Origin: JAQVEB01 sp028698105
GTDB taxonomy: Bacteria > Bacteroidota > Bacteroidia > Bacteroidales > Dysgonomonadaceae
Assembly: GCA_964293155.1 (NCBI GenBank)
Contig: CAXYYA010000014.1
Span: 1 to 64,000 of the forward strand
Direction: 5' to 3'
Length of the DNA stretch: 64,000 nucleotides
Positions 24,710 through 32,245 of this stretch are shown one piece after another. The notes beneath the pieces are model-generated. The model was given only the letters and a program-made list of their open reading frames with translations, was not told the DNA's origin and did no database searches. Within the stretch, counting starts at the first letter, position 1, and every line of letters starts with the position of its first letter. The position numbers were made by a program, and so were the translations under genes.

Positions 24710-25123
24710 TTATTTCTTTTTTGCTCCCGGCTTGGCAGCTGCTGCCGCTCCCGGTTTCGGACGCTTAGCTCCATACTTAGAACGTCTTTGAGTACGGCCG
24801 TTTACACCGGCAGTATCCAACGTACCGCGCACAATGTGATAACGCACACCCGGAAGGTCTTTTACACGTCCGCCACGTACAAGCACGATAGAGTGCTCCT
24901 GCAAGTTGTGGCCTTCGCCCGGAATATACGCATTCACTTCTTTAGAGTTAGTCAAGCGCACACGAGCAACTTTGCGCATCGCTGAGTTCGGTTTTTTCGG
25001 CGTGGTTGTGTAAACCCTTACACATACGCCACGACGTTGCGGACAGGAGTCCAATGCCGGCGATTTGCTTTTGTCAGTTAACTCTTGACGCCCTTTTCTT
25101 ACTAATTGTTGAATTGTAGGCAT
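24710..25123 (-). CDS. rpsL: 30S ribosomal protein S12
   Basis: 137 residues. A decoding-centre protein and the classical site of streptomycin-resistance changes. Conserved blocks: MPTIQQLVRKGRQ, CPQRRGVCVRVYTTTPKKPN with Lys42/43-type residues, and GRVKDLPGVRYHIVRGTLDT. The tail is Ala/Lys-rich (PGAAAAAKPGAKKK). It opens the superoperon, and a good promoter lies about 130 bases upstream. Confidence 0.98.
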   Translation of the reverse strand: MPTIQQLVRKGRQELTDKSKSPALDSCPQRRGVCVRVYTTTPKKPNSAMRKVARVRLTNSKEVNAYIPGEGHNLQEHSIVLVRGGRVKDLPGVRYHIVRGTLDTAGVNGRTQRRSKYGAKRPKPGAAAAAKPGAKKK

Positions 25124-25255
25124 TTTTTCTACTTTCTTTTTAAACTAATTTATCTTTATTTTTTTGTTATTTCTCGCTATTCTCCAAATCACACAATTAT
25201 CAGATAATCAAAAAATTAAACTGATACATGCTGGTTTTTAGAGCTAAAAACGGCA

Positions 25256-25287
25256 CAAAAATACAAATAATCAACAAGATATACAAA
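25256..25287 (-). promoter_or_regulatory. Promoter of the ribosomal superoperon (rpsL)
   Basis: On the minus strand TTTG (25287-25284) is followed after 20 bases by TATTTTTG (25263-25256), a match to the Bacteroidetes -33/-7 pattern. This gives a leader of about 125 bases before rpsL. Confidence 0.6.
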
Positions 25288-25440
25288 TAAAAATTGTTCT
25301 TTTTGCAAATAATTTTACCCTACTACTGCAAAAAGCGAAGAGTATAAATGAATTAATAAAACGGCAGCATGCGTAAAATTAATAATTCAAAAAATGAATG
25401 ATAAAAAACAAAAATGCATAGAAAAACAAGATAAATGAAA

Positions 25441-25448
25441 TATTTTTG
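25441..25448 (+). promoter_or_regulatory. Candidate -7 element for the ECF sigma operon
   Basis: TATTTTTG matches TAnnTTTG and lies 42 bases before the ATG at 25491. No good -33 TTG is present, so strength is uncertain. Confidence 0.45.
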
Positions 25449-25490
25449 TATCAAGCTGTAACTTTTTAAACAGAAGACCGTCATTAAATA

Positions 25491-26009
25491 ATGAACAACG
25501 ATAAATTTCACCAGGTAATTTTGCCGTTGAAGGATAAACTCTACCGGCTCGCGTTGAGTATCGTGCGAGATGAGACCGAAGCCGAAGATATTGTACAGGA
25601 TGTCCTTCTGAAACTCTGGAGCAAAAGAAACGAGTGGAACGATATCGAAAATATGGAGGCTTATTGTTATCGCTCAATAAAAAACCTGTCGTTCGACCGA
25701 TTAACGTATAATTCGCTCCGCAAGACGGATAACATTGAGCCCGATAAAGAACATCTCGCTTTTGTTGATAACATAACGCCGCACCTGGAATTCGTGCAAC
25801 AGGAACAACGTTCTATTATATATAAATGTATAGACGAACTTTCGGACAATCAGAAACTGGTCTTCCAGTTGCGCGAAGTAGAAGGAATGAGTTACCGAAA
25901 CATCGCCGAGACGTTGGAAATTAGCGAAGAACTGGTTAAGATAAGCCTTTTCAGGGCAAGAAAAAAACTGAAAGAGTTATTGGAAAAATATAATAACGAT
26001 GGAATTTGA
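25491..26009 (+). CDS. ECF-type RNA polymerase sigma factor (sigma-70 family)
   Basis: 172 residues. Region 2 is visible near 10-75 (LYRLALSIVRDETEAEDIVQDVLLKLW, shown in part: ETEAEDIVQDVLLKLW) and region 4 near 110-160 (LSDNQKLVFQLREVEGMSYR followed by NIAETLEISEELVKISLFRA). It directs RNA polymerase to a small regulon. It overlaps the next gene by 11 bases, and that gene encodes a single-pass membrane protein, so sigma/anti-sigma pairing is likely. The 23-residue core between domains lacks extra domains. Confidence 0.93.
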   Translation: MNNDKFHQVILPLKDKLYRLALSIVRDETEAEDIVQDVLLKLWSKRNEWNDIENMEAYCYRSIKNLSFDRLTYNSLRKTDNIEPDKEHLAFVDNITPHLEFVQQEQRSIIYKCIDELSDNQKLVFQLREVEGMSYRNIAETLEISEELVKISLFRARKKLKELLEKYNNDGI

Positions 26010-26562
26010 GAACATCCATACATTAATAAATAAATATTGGAATTGCGAAACTTCTACGCAAGAAGAACAAATTTTGCAAGACTTTTTTTCGCAGGAAGAA
26101 ATCCCTGATGAACTGAAAGAGTATGCTCCCCTTTTCCGGTATAAAAAAGATTCTCAATCCAAAACCCTGAGCTCCGATTTCGACAAACGATTGTCAACAG
26201 CTATCCGCGAACAGGAAAAAGAGAACAAATACATCACCGTAAAAATTTTCGCTCCCGCGCTAAGGATCGCCGCTTCCGTAGCGTTGATCACCGGCTTGGG
26301 TATCGGCATTTATCTGGTGGCCAATCAAAATAAAAAAAATTATTTCGCCGAAACATACAACGACCCGAACGCCGCCCTCAAACATGCGACCTTCGCTTTA
26401 GACAAGCTTTCAGATGCGTTGAAAAAAGGAGAAGAAGCCTCGATGGAATCGCTTCGCGAACTGGAAGAGCTTAATTTAGACTGGGCGGCCTTAGACTCGT
26501 TAAACATGGAGCAAATGGAAACGAACCACTCCGAAATTCCTGTCGAAACAGAAAATTTATGA
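25999..26562 (+). CDS. Single-pass membrane protein, probable anti-sigma partner
   Basis: 187 residues. The N-terminal 80 residues are charged (LINKYWNCETSTQEEQILQD, an anti-sigma-like helical start seen in Bacteroidetes proteins next to ECF sigma genes). One transmembrane helix near 89-109 (IAASVALITGLGIGIYLV) and an acidic external tail of about 75 residues follow. Start overlaps the sigma gene by 11 bases, and the stop overlaps the DUF4252 gene (ATGA). The anti-sigma role is inferred from position and topology; no zinc-binding motif is seen. Confidence 0.7.
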   Translation: MEFENIHTLINKYWNCETSTQEEQILQDFFSQEEIPDELKEYAPLFRYKKDSQSKTLSSDFDKRLSTAIREQEKENKYITVKIFAPALRIAASVALITGLGIGIYLVANQNKKNYFAETYNDPNAALKHATFALDKLSDALKKGEEASMESLRELEELNLDWAALDSLNMEQMETNHSEIPVETENL

Positions 26563-27089
26563 AAAAAATAATATTTATAGCGACGCTTTTTTTATTTACG
26601 AATTTTGCTTTTGCGGGCGATTTCATAAACCAGTTTATCCAAAAATGCGTAGAAGAAGGTATGCCCGTCAACAATGTAAACATTGGAAAGTCCATGCTCG
26701 ATAAAATGGCTTCCAGTACCGATGACGAAGAGCTGAAGAACATTTTTCACGATCTCAGCAGCATTCGCATCATCACCACCGAAAACAAAAAAGACTCGCG
26801 CATATACTTCAAAAAAGCCACCGAATTAGCGGCTCAGGAATTTAGCGATTATCAGGAAGTGGTTTCGGTGAACGAGCGGAAAACAAAAATAACTATTTTG
26901 CAAAAGCAATTAAACGAAAAAACGCAGGAACTGATTTTTATCGGATTGGATGAAGATAGTAAACTTACCATCATCACGGTATCGGGGAAAATAGATTTCA
27001 AGTCCATCTCCAAGCTGTCGGAGTCTTTCGGGAAAGAGATTAAAACAAATGAGGGAACGCCTCCCGAAACGGTAGGCACAGAAAAATAA
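26559..27089 (+). CDS. DUF4252 secreted protein
   Basis: 176 residues with signal peptide (MKKIIFIATLFLFTNFAFAG) and no lipobox. The body shows the DUF4252 pattern: a helical first half with IGKSMLDKMASSTDDEELKN and a beta-rich second half (TQELIFIGLDEDSKLTIITV, GKIDFKSISKLSESFG). Function is unknown; members are usually encoded beside ECF sigma factors. ATGA overlap with the preceding gene suggests coupled translation. Confidence 0.8.
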   Translation: MKKIIFIATLFLFTNFAFAGDFINQFIQKCVEEGMPVNNVNIGKSMLDKMASSTDDEELKNIFHDLSSIRIITTENKKDSRIYFKKATELAAQEFSDYQEVVSVNERKTKITILQKQLNEKTQELIFIGLDEDSKLTIITVSGKIDFKSISKLSESFGKEIKTNEGTPPETVGTEK

Positions 27090-27132
27090 ACATACACAAA
27101 TAACTTTTTTCTTTTTTATATTTAAACGATGG

Positions 27133-27164
27133 ATAGACGGCCGAACGTGAGTTTAGCCGTCTAT
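27133..27164 (+). terminator. Terminator after the DUF4252 gene
   Basis: ATAGACGGC (27133-27141) pairs with GCCGTCTAT (27156-27164), a 9-bp stem, followed by TGTTTT. It ends the ECF operon and lies between two convergent genes, so it could slow readthrough from both sides. Confidence 0.7.
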
Positions 27165-27192
27165 TGTTTTAATATACAAAAATTTGACTAAT

Positions 27193-28713
27193 TTACTTGT
27201 ATTGTTCTTCTGTTGTGTTTTTCACCAGGCTGTTCAGATAAATTTCAATATTATCATATCCTGTGCTTAAATGTCTTCCGTTAGCATCGTAGGTGTTCGG
27301 ATCAAGTTTATTTGCGGTTTCCCAGTCGTCGGGCATGCCATCGCCATCGGAATCTTTTTGTGTTGTTCCGTTTTTAAGAATTGGCCAAGCGGACCAATCC
27401 GAACCTGCAGTGATCGGTTTTAAATCGTCCTGACTATCAATAATTCCCGGTAAAGAAGTATCCGAACCAATGAATTCAGTCGTTCCTGTTTTAGTCTCGT
27501 TTACAATACGGTTATCAATTCCGTCGCGACTAAAGCTGCATCCGGCATAAAGCAACACCTTTTCAAAAGCCTGCGTTGCCGTTTGCATCGGCATTTCGGG
27601 CAATTCAAAAGCTGTGGAAGATATCACCTCATTCAGGGTAACCGCAGGCGCATACAACGAAAAACTTGAATGCAAATTGACGCCTGACAAATTATTGGAA
27701 GTTACACTACTTCTTCCGTACACAAAATTACCATTTACATAAAACCGGCCGTAAGTTCCTTCCGGTTGATTGTTGCTTCCATCGTCAGCATAGGGTTGAA
27801 TAATGCGGCTTGTATTTGAAGAGGCCGGCCCCGGTTTATAATAATTGTTCACGATGTTATAACTTCCGCCCTCTGCCCCGTAAACGTTGTTTGAACCCCA
27901 GTTGTAAATAACATTGTTCCTGAAATCAATTTTTTCCATCTCCGGATGGTTTGAATAACGGCTGCCACAAAAACGGGGGTTGCGGCTATCGTGATGCGCC
28001 AGCAAATTGTGGTGAAACGAGGCATTAACACCTCCCCAAATGCCGCCATACCCATGTGCTCCTTTTGAATGTGCCGACAGTCGCAGGCTTTCGGAAATAA
28101 TGCACCACTGCATTGTGAAATTTTCGTTATCGTAAAACGACGAACATTCATCGGTTGACCAGCTAACCGAACAATGATCAATCATAATATTCTTACGTCC
28201 GCGCCCGCTAAAAGAATCGGCTCCATCAGCCCCGATAGTGGCCGTTTGCTTATCACCCATTCTGAATCTTACGTAACGAACAACTACATTGTCTGCGCTG
28301 ATCTCAACGGGATAATCCGCAAAACAGACACCGTCGCCTTGCGCCGTTTGCCCGGCAATAGTGATATCTCCATTCTTTATGGAAAGTTTGGATTGAAGAT
28401 GAATTGTTCCTGAAACATCGAAAATAATAATTCTCGCACCGATTTGGTTTGCAGCATACCGAAATGTTCCCGGAGTATTTGTATCTTCCAATGAAGTAAT
28501 TTTGAAGACTTTTCCACCTCGGCCACCGGTAGTACCTGCTCCGCCGCCGTAGGCGCCGGGAAATGCGTATGCCTTTTCTGAAACGGGAGTGGGATATACG
28601 TGAGGCGTTTCTTCGTCAGGTATCTTCTCAATTAAATTGGGAATACTTTTTTGGCACGACGTTATTATGAATACTGTCACCAAAACGCAAAATACAAGAT
28701 TCAAAAATCTCAT
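27193..28713 (-). CDS. Pectate lyase, PL1 family, lipoprotein
   Basis: 506 residues from the ATG at 28713; a TTG two codons upstream is a less likely start. Signal peptide with lipobox ending at Cys20 (VTVFIITSC), so it is a surface or periplasmic lipoprotein. It cleaves de-esterified polygalacturonan by beta-elimination. PL1 beta-helix features: AYAFPGAYGGGAGTTGGRGG, the IMIDHCSVSWSTDECSSFYD block with Ca-binding and IDHC residues, and HDSRNPRFCGSRYS with the catalytic Arg. The C-terminus has a Ca-binding DSDGDGMPDDWE loop. Very similar to the first module of the 32246-34576 gene. Last gene of the pectin operon, 10 bases after the interrupted esterase gene. Confidence 0.9.
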   Translation of the reverse strand: MRFLNLVFCVLVTVFIITSCQKSIPNLIEKIPDEETPHVYPTPVSEKAYAFPGAYGGGAGTTGGRGGKVFKITSLEDTNTPGTFRYAANQIGARIIIFDVSGTIHLQSKLSIKNGDITIAGQTAQGDGVCFADYPVEISADNVVVRYVRFRMGDKQTATIGADGADSFSGRGRKNIMIDHCSVSWSTDECSSFYDNENFTMQWCIISESLRLSAHSKGAHGYGGIWGGVNASFHHNLLAHHDSRNPRFCGSRYSNHPEMEKIDFRNNVIYNWGSNNVYGAEGGSYNIVNNYYKPGPASSNTSRIIQPYADDGSNNQPEGTYGRFYVNGNFVYGRSSVTSNNLSGVNLHSSFSLYAPAVTLNEVISSTAFELPEMPMQTATQAFEKVLLYAGCSFSRDGIDNRIVNETKTGTTEFIGSDTSLPGIIDSQDDLKPITAGSDWSAWPILKNGTTQKDSDGDGMPDDWETANKLDPNTYDANGRHLSTGYDNIEIYLNSLVKNTTEEQYK

Positions 28714-28723
28714 AATCAATATT

Positions 28724-29002
28724 TTATTTATTCAAGGGGAAATCCGTCCCCAACACGCTGTCTTTCATGTATTCCTTGGCCTGATCACCGGATAATTGAC
28801 GCGCCCATTTCACCCATTTGTTCGGTTGAGCGCCTTTGCCGTAATTCTTATATTCGGCAAAATCGGCCGTTGTTTCGTTCGATGTTTTTTCCCAATTATT
28901 CCAACCCTCAGGACGGATAACATCGCTGAGTTCGCACTCTATGAAAACAACGTGTGCATAAGGCCGCCACGGGCGACCGAGATAAAATGAATCACCGTTT
29001 TA
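28724..29002 (-). pseudogene. Detached 3' part of the CE8 pectin methylesterase, beyond an in-frame TAA
   Basis: Directly after the TAA at 29000-29002 the same reading frame stays open for 91 codons and ends at TAA 28724-28726. It encodes the expected end of CE8: NGDSFYLGRPWRPYAHVVF with the catalytic Arg and Trp, then PEGWNNWEKTSNETTADFAE and YKNYGKGAQPNKWVKWARQL. It aligns with the end of the intact CE8 module in the 32246-34576 gene. No start codon or leader suggests separate translation. This is a nonsense change, not a frameshift; a sequencing error is possible. Confidence 0.8.
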
Positions 29003-30583
29003 TCCATGAATCTTGCACCGGTAAAAAACGTATCCGTACTCCTGATCTTCCGGCGTGGAAGCTGCCGTAATGTAACCATTTTGTTTACAAAAGATTTCGC
29101 AATCTTCAAAATAAGCAGTTGACCATCCGAAAATAAAATCAACGGTGCCCTCTATATAGCAATTTTTGTAATATTGTTTGCTGAAAGGTTTGTGCGTGTA
29201 AAGCGTGTCCTGAAATCCGAGAAAACGGCAATTGATAAATTGAGCACGATCGCTGCGAACGATAATAGCTACGGCCTGCCCCACAGGGCCTGCGGCGTTC
29301 TCGAACGTGATGTTTTCAGCTGAAAAATTATCGGGACACACGTACGTACTGGCTGATCCCGAAGTGCCGATCTCATCGCCGAAGGCGCTTTTCTTCGATG
29401 CGAAATTATTAAACGACAGAATGGTTTTGTATTTATCTTCTCCAACAAGCGTCAACGATTGTTTAGTATCGGGAATAATGATCTTTTCCCAATAAAATCC
29501 GTTTCGGATAAATATTCGTGTGGGTTGTTTCCTAAAATCGGGGACAGCGTTAATTGCTTCCTGAACGGTTTTAAAATCGCCGCTCCCGTCTTGTGCAACC
29601 ACAATGTCGTAACCCACGTGATCGACAGTTTTCGGTTTATCGAATATTTTCCACAAAAAATTTGAGGCGTAATTCACCGTAGATAAGTGCCATGGGTGAA
29701 AATGCCAAAAGGTGTGAGGCGTATCTTCGAATTCGTGTACTTCGGAATAAATCCCCAGGCTGTCTAATTTTTTTACGTGCTCATCCCTCCCGTTGTGGAA
29801 ACGGGGAATAGAACTGTTTATAAAACATACGGGAGATGAATTTTCGTTTACCCAATAAAGTGCCGAAGCATCTTCCCACGTTTCGGGACGCTCACGATAG
29901 GTGCCTCCTAACCACAACGCGTCCACAGGCATTTTTGCATTATCTTCACGCGCTTTTTGCGCTCTGTTTACCGTCTCCGGTTCAATGAACGTCGAAATAC
30001 CGTCCATATTTACAACAGCTTTGATCAGTTTATCCTGATTTTTTGTTCCGATCAGCGCTGCTAACTGTCCGCCGGCTGAACAACCCGAAACGGCAATTTT
30101 ATTCTTGTCGAAATTATATTTGCTTGCATTATCGTGAAGCCATCGCACAGCATCGTTCAAATCTTCAACGCCCGCCGGATACAATGCTTCAGGGATCAAC
30201 CGATATTCCACCGTAACTGTCGCAAATCCCTTTTTCGCAAGATTCAATGCCAGCGCTTTTTGCATATCCGGCGAACCTGAATTCCACCCGCCTCCGTGAA
30301 TCATCAGTACCACCGGATAAGTTTGTTTGTCGTCAGGCCGATAAACAGACACGTTTAAGCTCCGTTTGCCGGATAATTTTTTATAAACAATGTTTTCCTT
30401 TGTTCTCAGACCTTTCGGCAAAGTTGTGTCCACAAGCTGAATAAATGGAAAGTGTTTTTTTTCTTTCACGTAAGAGCTATAAACAGTATAGCTTGTATCG
30501 CGTGGCACACCGTTTATTAAAACGGTTTGAGCGGATACGCCAAAAGAAAAAAAGAGCAAACAAAGCAGAAGATTTGTTTTCAT
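29000..30583 (-). CDS. Alpha/beta-hydrolase (esterase)-CE8 pectin methylesterase fusion, truncated by TAA
   Basis: 527 residues to the TAA; intact length would be about 619. A signal peptide (MKTNLLLCLLFFSFGVSAQ) is followed by an alpha/beta-hydrolase domain (about 60-315) with oxyanion motif HGGGW (96-100), nucleophile elbow GCSAGG (Ser169) and a likely His near 290. This resembles acetyl- or feruloyl-esterases. From about 323 a CE8 domain starts (IVVAQDGSGDFKTVQEAINA), with Gln436, Gln458-Asp459 (FQDTLY) and Asp482 (VDFIFG). The TAA comes before LGRPW, so the catalytic Arg and Trp are missing and CE8 activity should be lost, while the first domain is intact. Lies between GH43 and PL1 in the pectin operon. 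Confidence 0.85.
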   Translation of the reverse strand: MKTNLLLCLLFFSFGVSAQTVLINGVPRDTSYTVYSSYVKEKKHFPFIQLVDTTLPKGLRTKENIVYKKLSGKRSLNVSVYRPDDKQTYPVVLMIHGGGWNSGSPDMQKALALNLAKKGFATVTVEYRLIPEALYPAGVEDLNDAVRWLHDNASKYNFDKNKIAVSGCSAGGQLAALIGTKNQDKLIKAVVNMDGISTFIEPETVNRAQKAREDNAKMPVDALWLGGTYRERPETWEDASALYWVNENSSPVCFINSSIPRFHNGRDEHVKKLDSLGIYSEVHEFEDTPHTFWHFHPWHLSTVNYASNFLWKIFDKPKTVDHVGYDIVVAQDGSGDFKTVQEAINAVPDFRKQPTRIFIRNGFYWEKIIIPDTKQSLTLVGEDKYKTILSFNNFASKKSAFGDEIGTSGSASTYVCPDNFSAENITFENAAGPVGQAVAIIVRSDRAQFINCRFLGFQDTLYTHKPFSKQYYKNCYIEGTVDFIFGWSTAYFEDCEIFCKQNGYITAASTPEDQEYGYVFYRCKIHG

Positions 30584-30601
30584 GTCCGGATGTTTTTGTA
30601 A

Positions 30602-32221
30602 TTATTCCACCGTAAACCAATCAATTTCAACACGTCCACCATCGTTATTGCTGACCGGACGGGAACAGAAAAAGCCCATTTTTGCTCCGATCCATTTCCC
30701 TTCTCTGGCCTTGAACCGTTTTCCCAATACCGTGTATTTCTTCCCGTCAGTGCTGTAGCTGAATTCACAATTTGTATCGGGAGAAACTTTCACCCGAAGA
30801 TATACGGATGAATCTTTGAGCGTTACTCTTTCGTTCGCGATTTCTTTTGAACCTTTGTCTGCATTGATGCATTCGTTTTGCGATAAAACAAATCCGTCCC
30901 CGGTTTTTTCCAGCGACGATAATCCGTAGTCCATTCCCATGATCACCAATCCTGTTCTTTCGCCTTCTATGGCAGCCGACGGATTAAATGTAAGTTTAGC
31001 CGTGGCCGTAAAATTATCGGAAGGGAATTTCTGCAACAACAGGTTTGGAATATCCCATAAGTTGACATAATCCTGTGGAACAGGCACGGAATATAGATAC
31101 AACGATCCGGCGCTTTCATTCGCAAAATACCACCAACCCATCGGATTAGCATGCCATTGCCACTGTAATCCAAGTGTATTTGCATTGAAATCGTCACTTT
31201 GGGCAGGAGTTGCAACCGGATAGTTTTTATCTGTTTTAGGTTTTCGGTATTCCGACACCGGCTCTCCGCAGCCGTCGTTGTTTTTGTCCATGCCGATGAT
31301 CGGCCAGTCGTTTTTCCACGTCATCGGCTGCAAATGCACCACGCGGCCGAACAGGCCTTTATCCTGAAAATGAATAAACCAATCTTCCTCGTTGGACGTG
31401 GTAACCCAGGCACCCTGATGCGGGCCGTTTATATCGGTGTTCCCTTGGGCCATAACCATCTTCCTTTCGTAAGGCCCGAAAACATGTTGCGATCTTAAGG
31501 CCACCTGCCAGCCGGTTGAAACACCGCCTGCCGGCGCAAAAATGTAATAATAGCCGTTATGTTTGTAAAATTTGGGGCCTTCAATGGTTGGATCAATATC
31601 GTGCCCATCGTACACAATTCTGTCTTCAGTTATCGTTTTTGTCCCTTCTTTGTTCATTTCACAAACTGCGATAACGCTTTTTATACCGGCACGGCTACCT
31701 GCATAAGCATGAACCAGGTACACTTTTCCGTCGTCATCCCATAGCGGGCACGAGTCTATCAGTCCTTTTCGTTGTTTCACCAACACAGGATCATCCCATT
31801 TACCGGCGGGATCTTTCGCCTTCACCATGTATATGCCGTAGTCGGGATCGCCGTAGTAAATGTAAAACTCACCTTCGTGATAACGAATGGAAGGCGCCCA
31901 AACACCATTTCCGTGCTGTGGTTTGGAAAATACTGTATCGGGAACGAGCCGATCAATGGCATGGCCAATAATCGTCCAGTTCACCAAATCGTTCGAATGC
32001 AAAACGGGAAGTCCCGGCACGCAATTGAAACTCGACGCCGTCATGTAATAATCATCGCCAACCCTGCACACATCGGGATCTGAATAATCGGCATATAAAA
32101 CGGGGTTTTTATATTTTCCATTGCCCAAATCGGCGACCCATGTTTTGGAAATGTTTTTCTGAGCAAAAACCTGCATGGAAATACCGAAAAACAACAAGAT
32201 AATTTTTGATGTAAACTTCAT
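30602..32221 (-). CDS. Glycoside hydrolase family 43 (arabinan/xylan-type) with C-terminal sandwich domain
   Basis: 539 residues with signal peptide (MKFTSKIILLFFGISMQVFA). The GH43 five-bladed propeller covers about 35-320: NPVLYADYSDPDV with the likely base Asp48, SCPLWDDDGKVYLVHAYAG, and DPTIEGPKFYKHNGYYYIF with the acid Glu. The last 200 residues form a beta-sandwich (DFNANTLGLQWQWHANP onward), common in the beta-xylosidase/arabinofuranosidase subfamilies. In a pectin locus it would trim arabinose or xylose side chains; the exact bond cannot be told. 18 bases before the esterase fusion and 24 bases after the PL1-CE8 gene. Confidence 0.88.
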   Translation of the reverse strand: MKFTSKIILLFFGISMQVFAQKNISKTWVADLGNGKYKNPVLYADYSDPDVCRVGDDYYMTASSFNCVPGLPVLHSNDLVNWTIIGHAIDRLVPDTVFSKPQHGNGVWAPSIRYHEGEFYIYYGDPDYGIYMVKAKDPAGKWDDPVLVKQRKGLIDSCPLWDDDGKVYLVHAYAGSRAGIKSVIAVCEMNKEGTKTITEDRIVYDGHDIDPTIEGPKFYKHNGYYYIFAPAGGVSTGWQVALRSQHVFGPYERKMVMAQGNTDINGPHQGAWVTTSNEEDWFIHFQDKGLFGRVVHLQPMTWKNDWPIIGMDKNNDGCGEPVSEYRKPKTDKNYPVATPAQSDDFNANTLGLQWQWHANPMGWWYFANESAGSLYLYSVPVPQDYVNLWDIPNLLLQKFPSDNFTATAKLTFNPSAAIEGERTGLVIMGMDYGLSSLEKTGDGFVLSQNECINADKGSKEIANERVTLKDSSVYLRVKVSPDTNCEFSYSTDGKKYTVLGKRFKAREGKWIGAKMGFFCSRPVSNNDGGRVEIDWFTVE

Positions 32222-32245
32222 GTTTTCTGCAACTTAAAACGATTT

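Larger units (their letters stand above)
25124..25490. other. Divergent intergenic region between rpsL and the ECF sigma gene
   Basis: A 367-base AT-rich region that carries the rpsL promoter (25256-25287), the long rpsL leader and a -7 element for the ECF gene (25441-25448). No gene is seen in it. Confidence 0.6.

Noticed and set aside
28724..29002. A frameshift in the CE8 gene
   Set aside because: The downstream part first seemed to be in another frame, but reading GGA TAA AAC GGT GAT shows the same frame; the break is a stop codon only.
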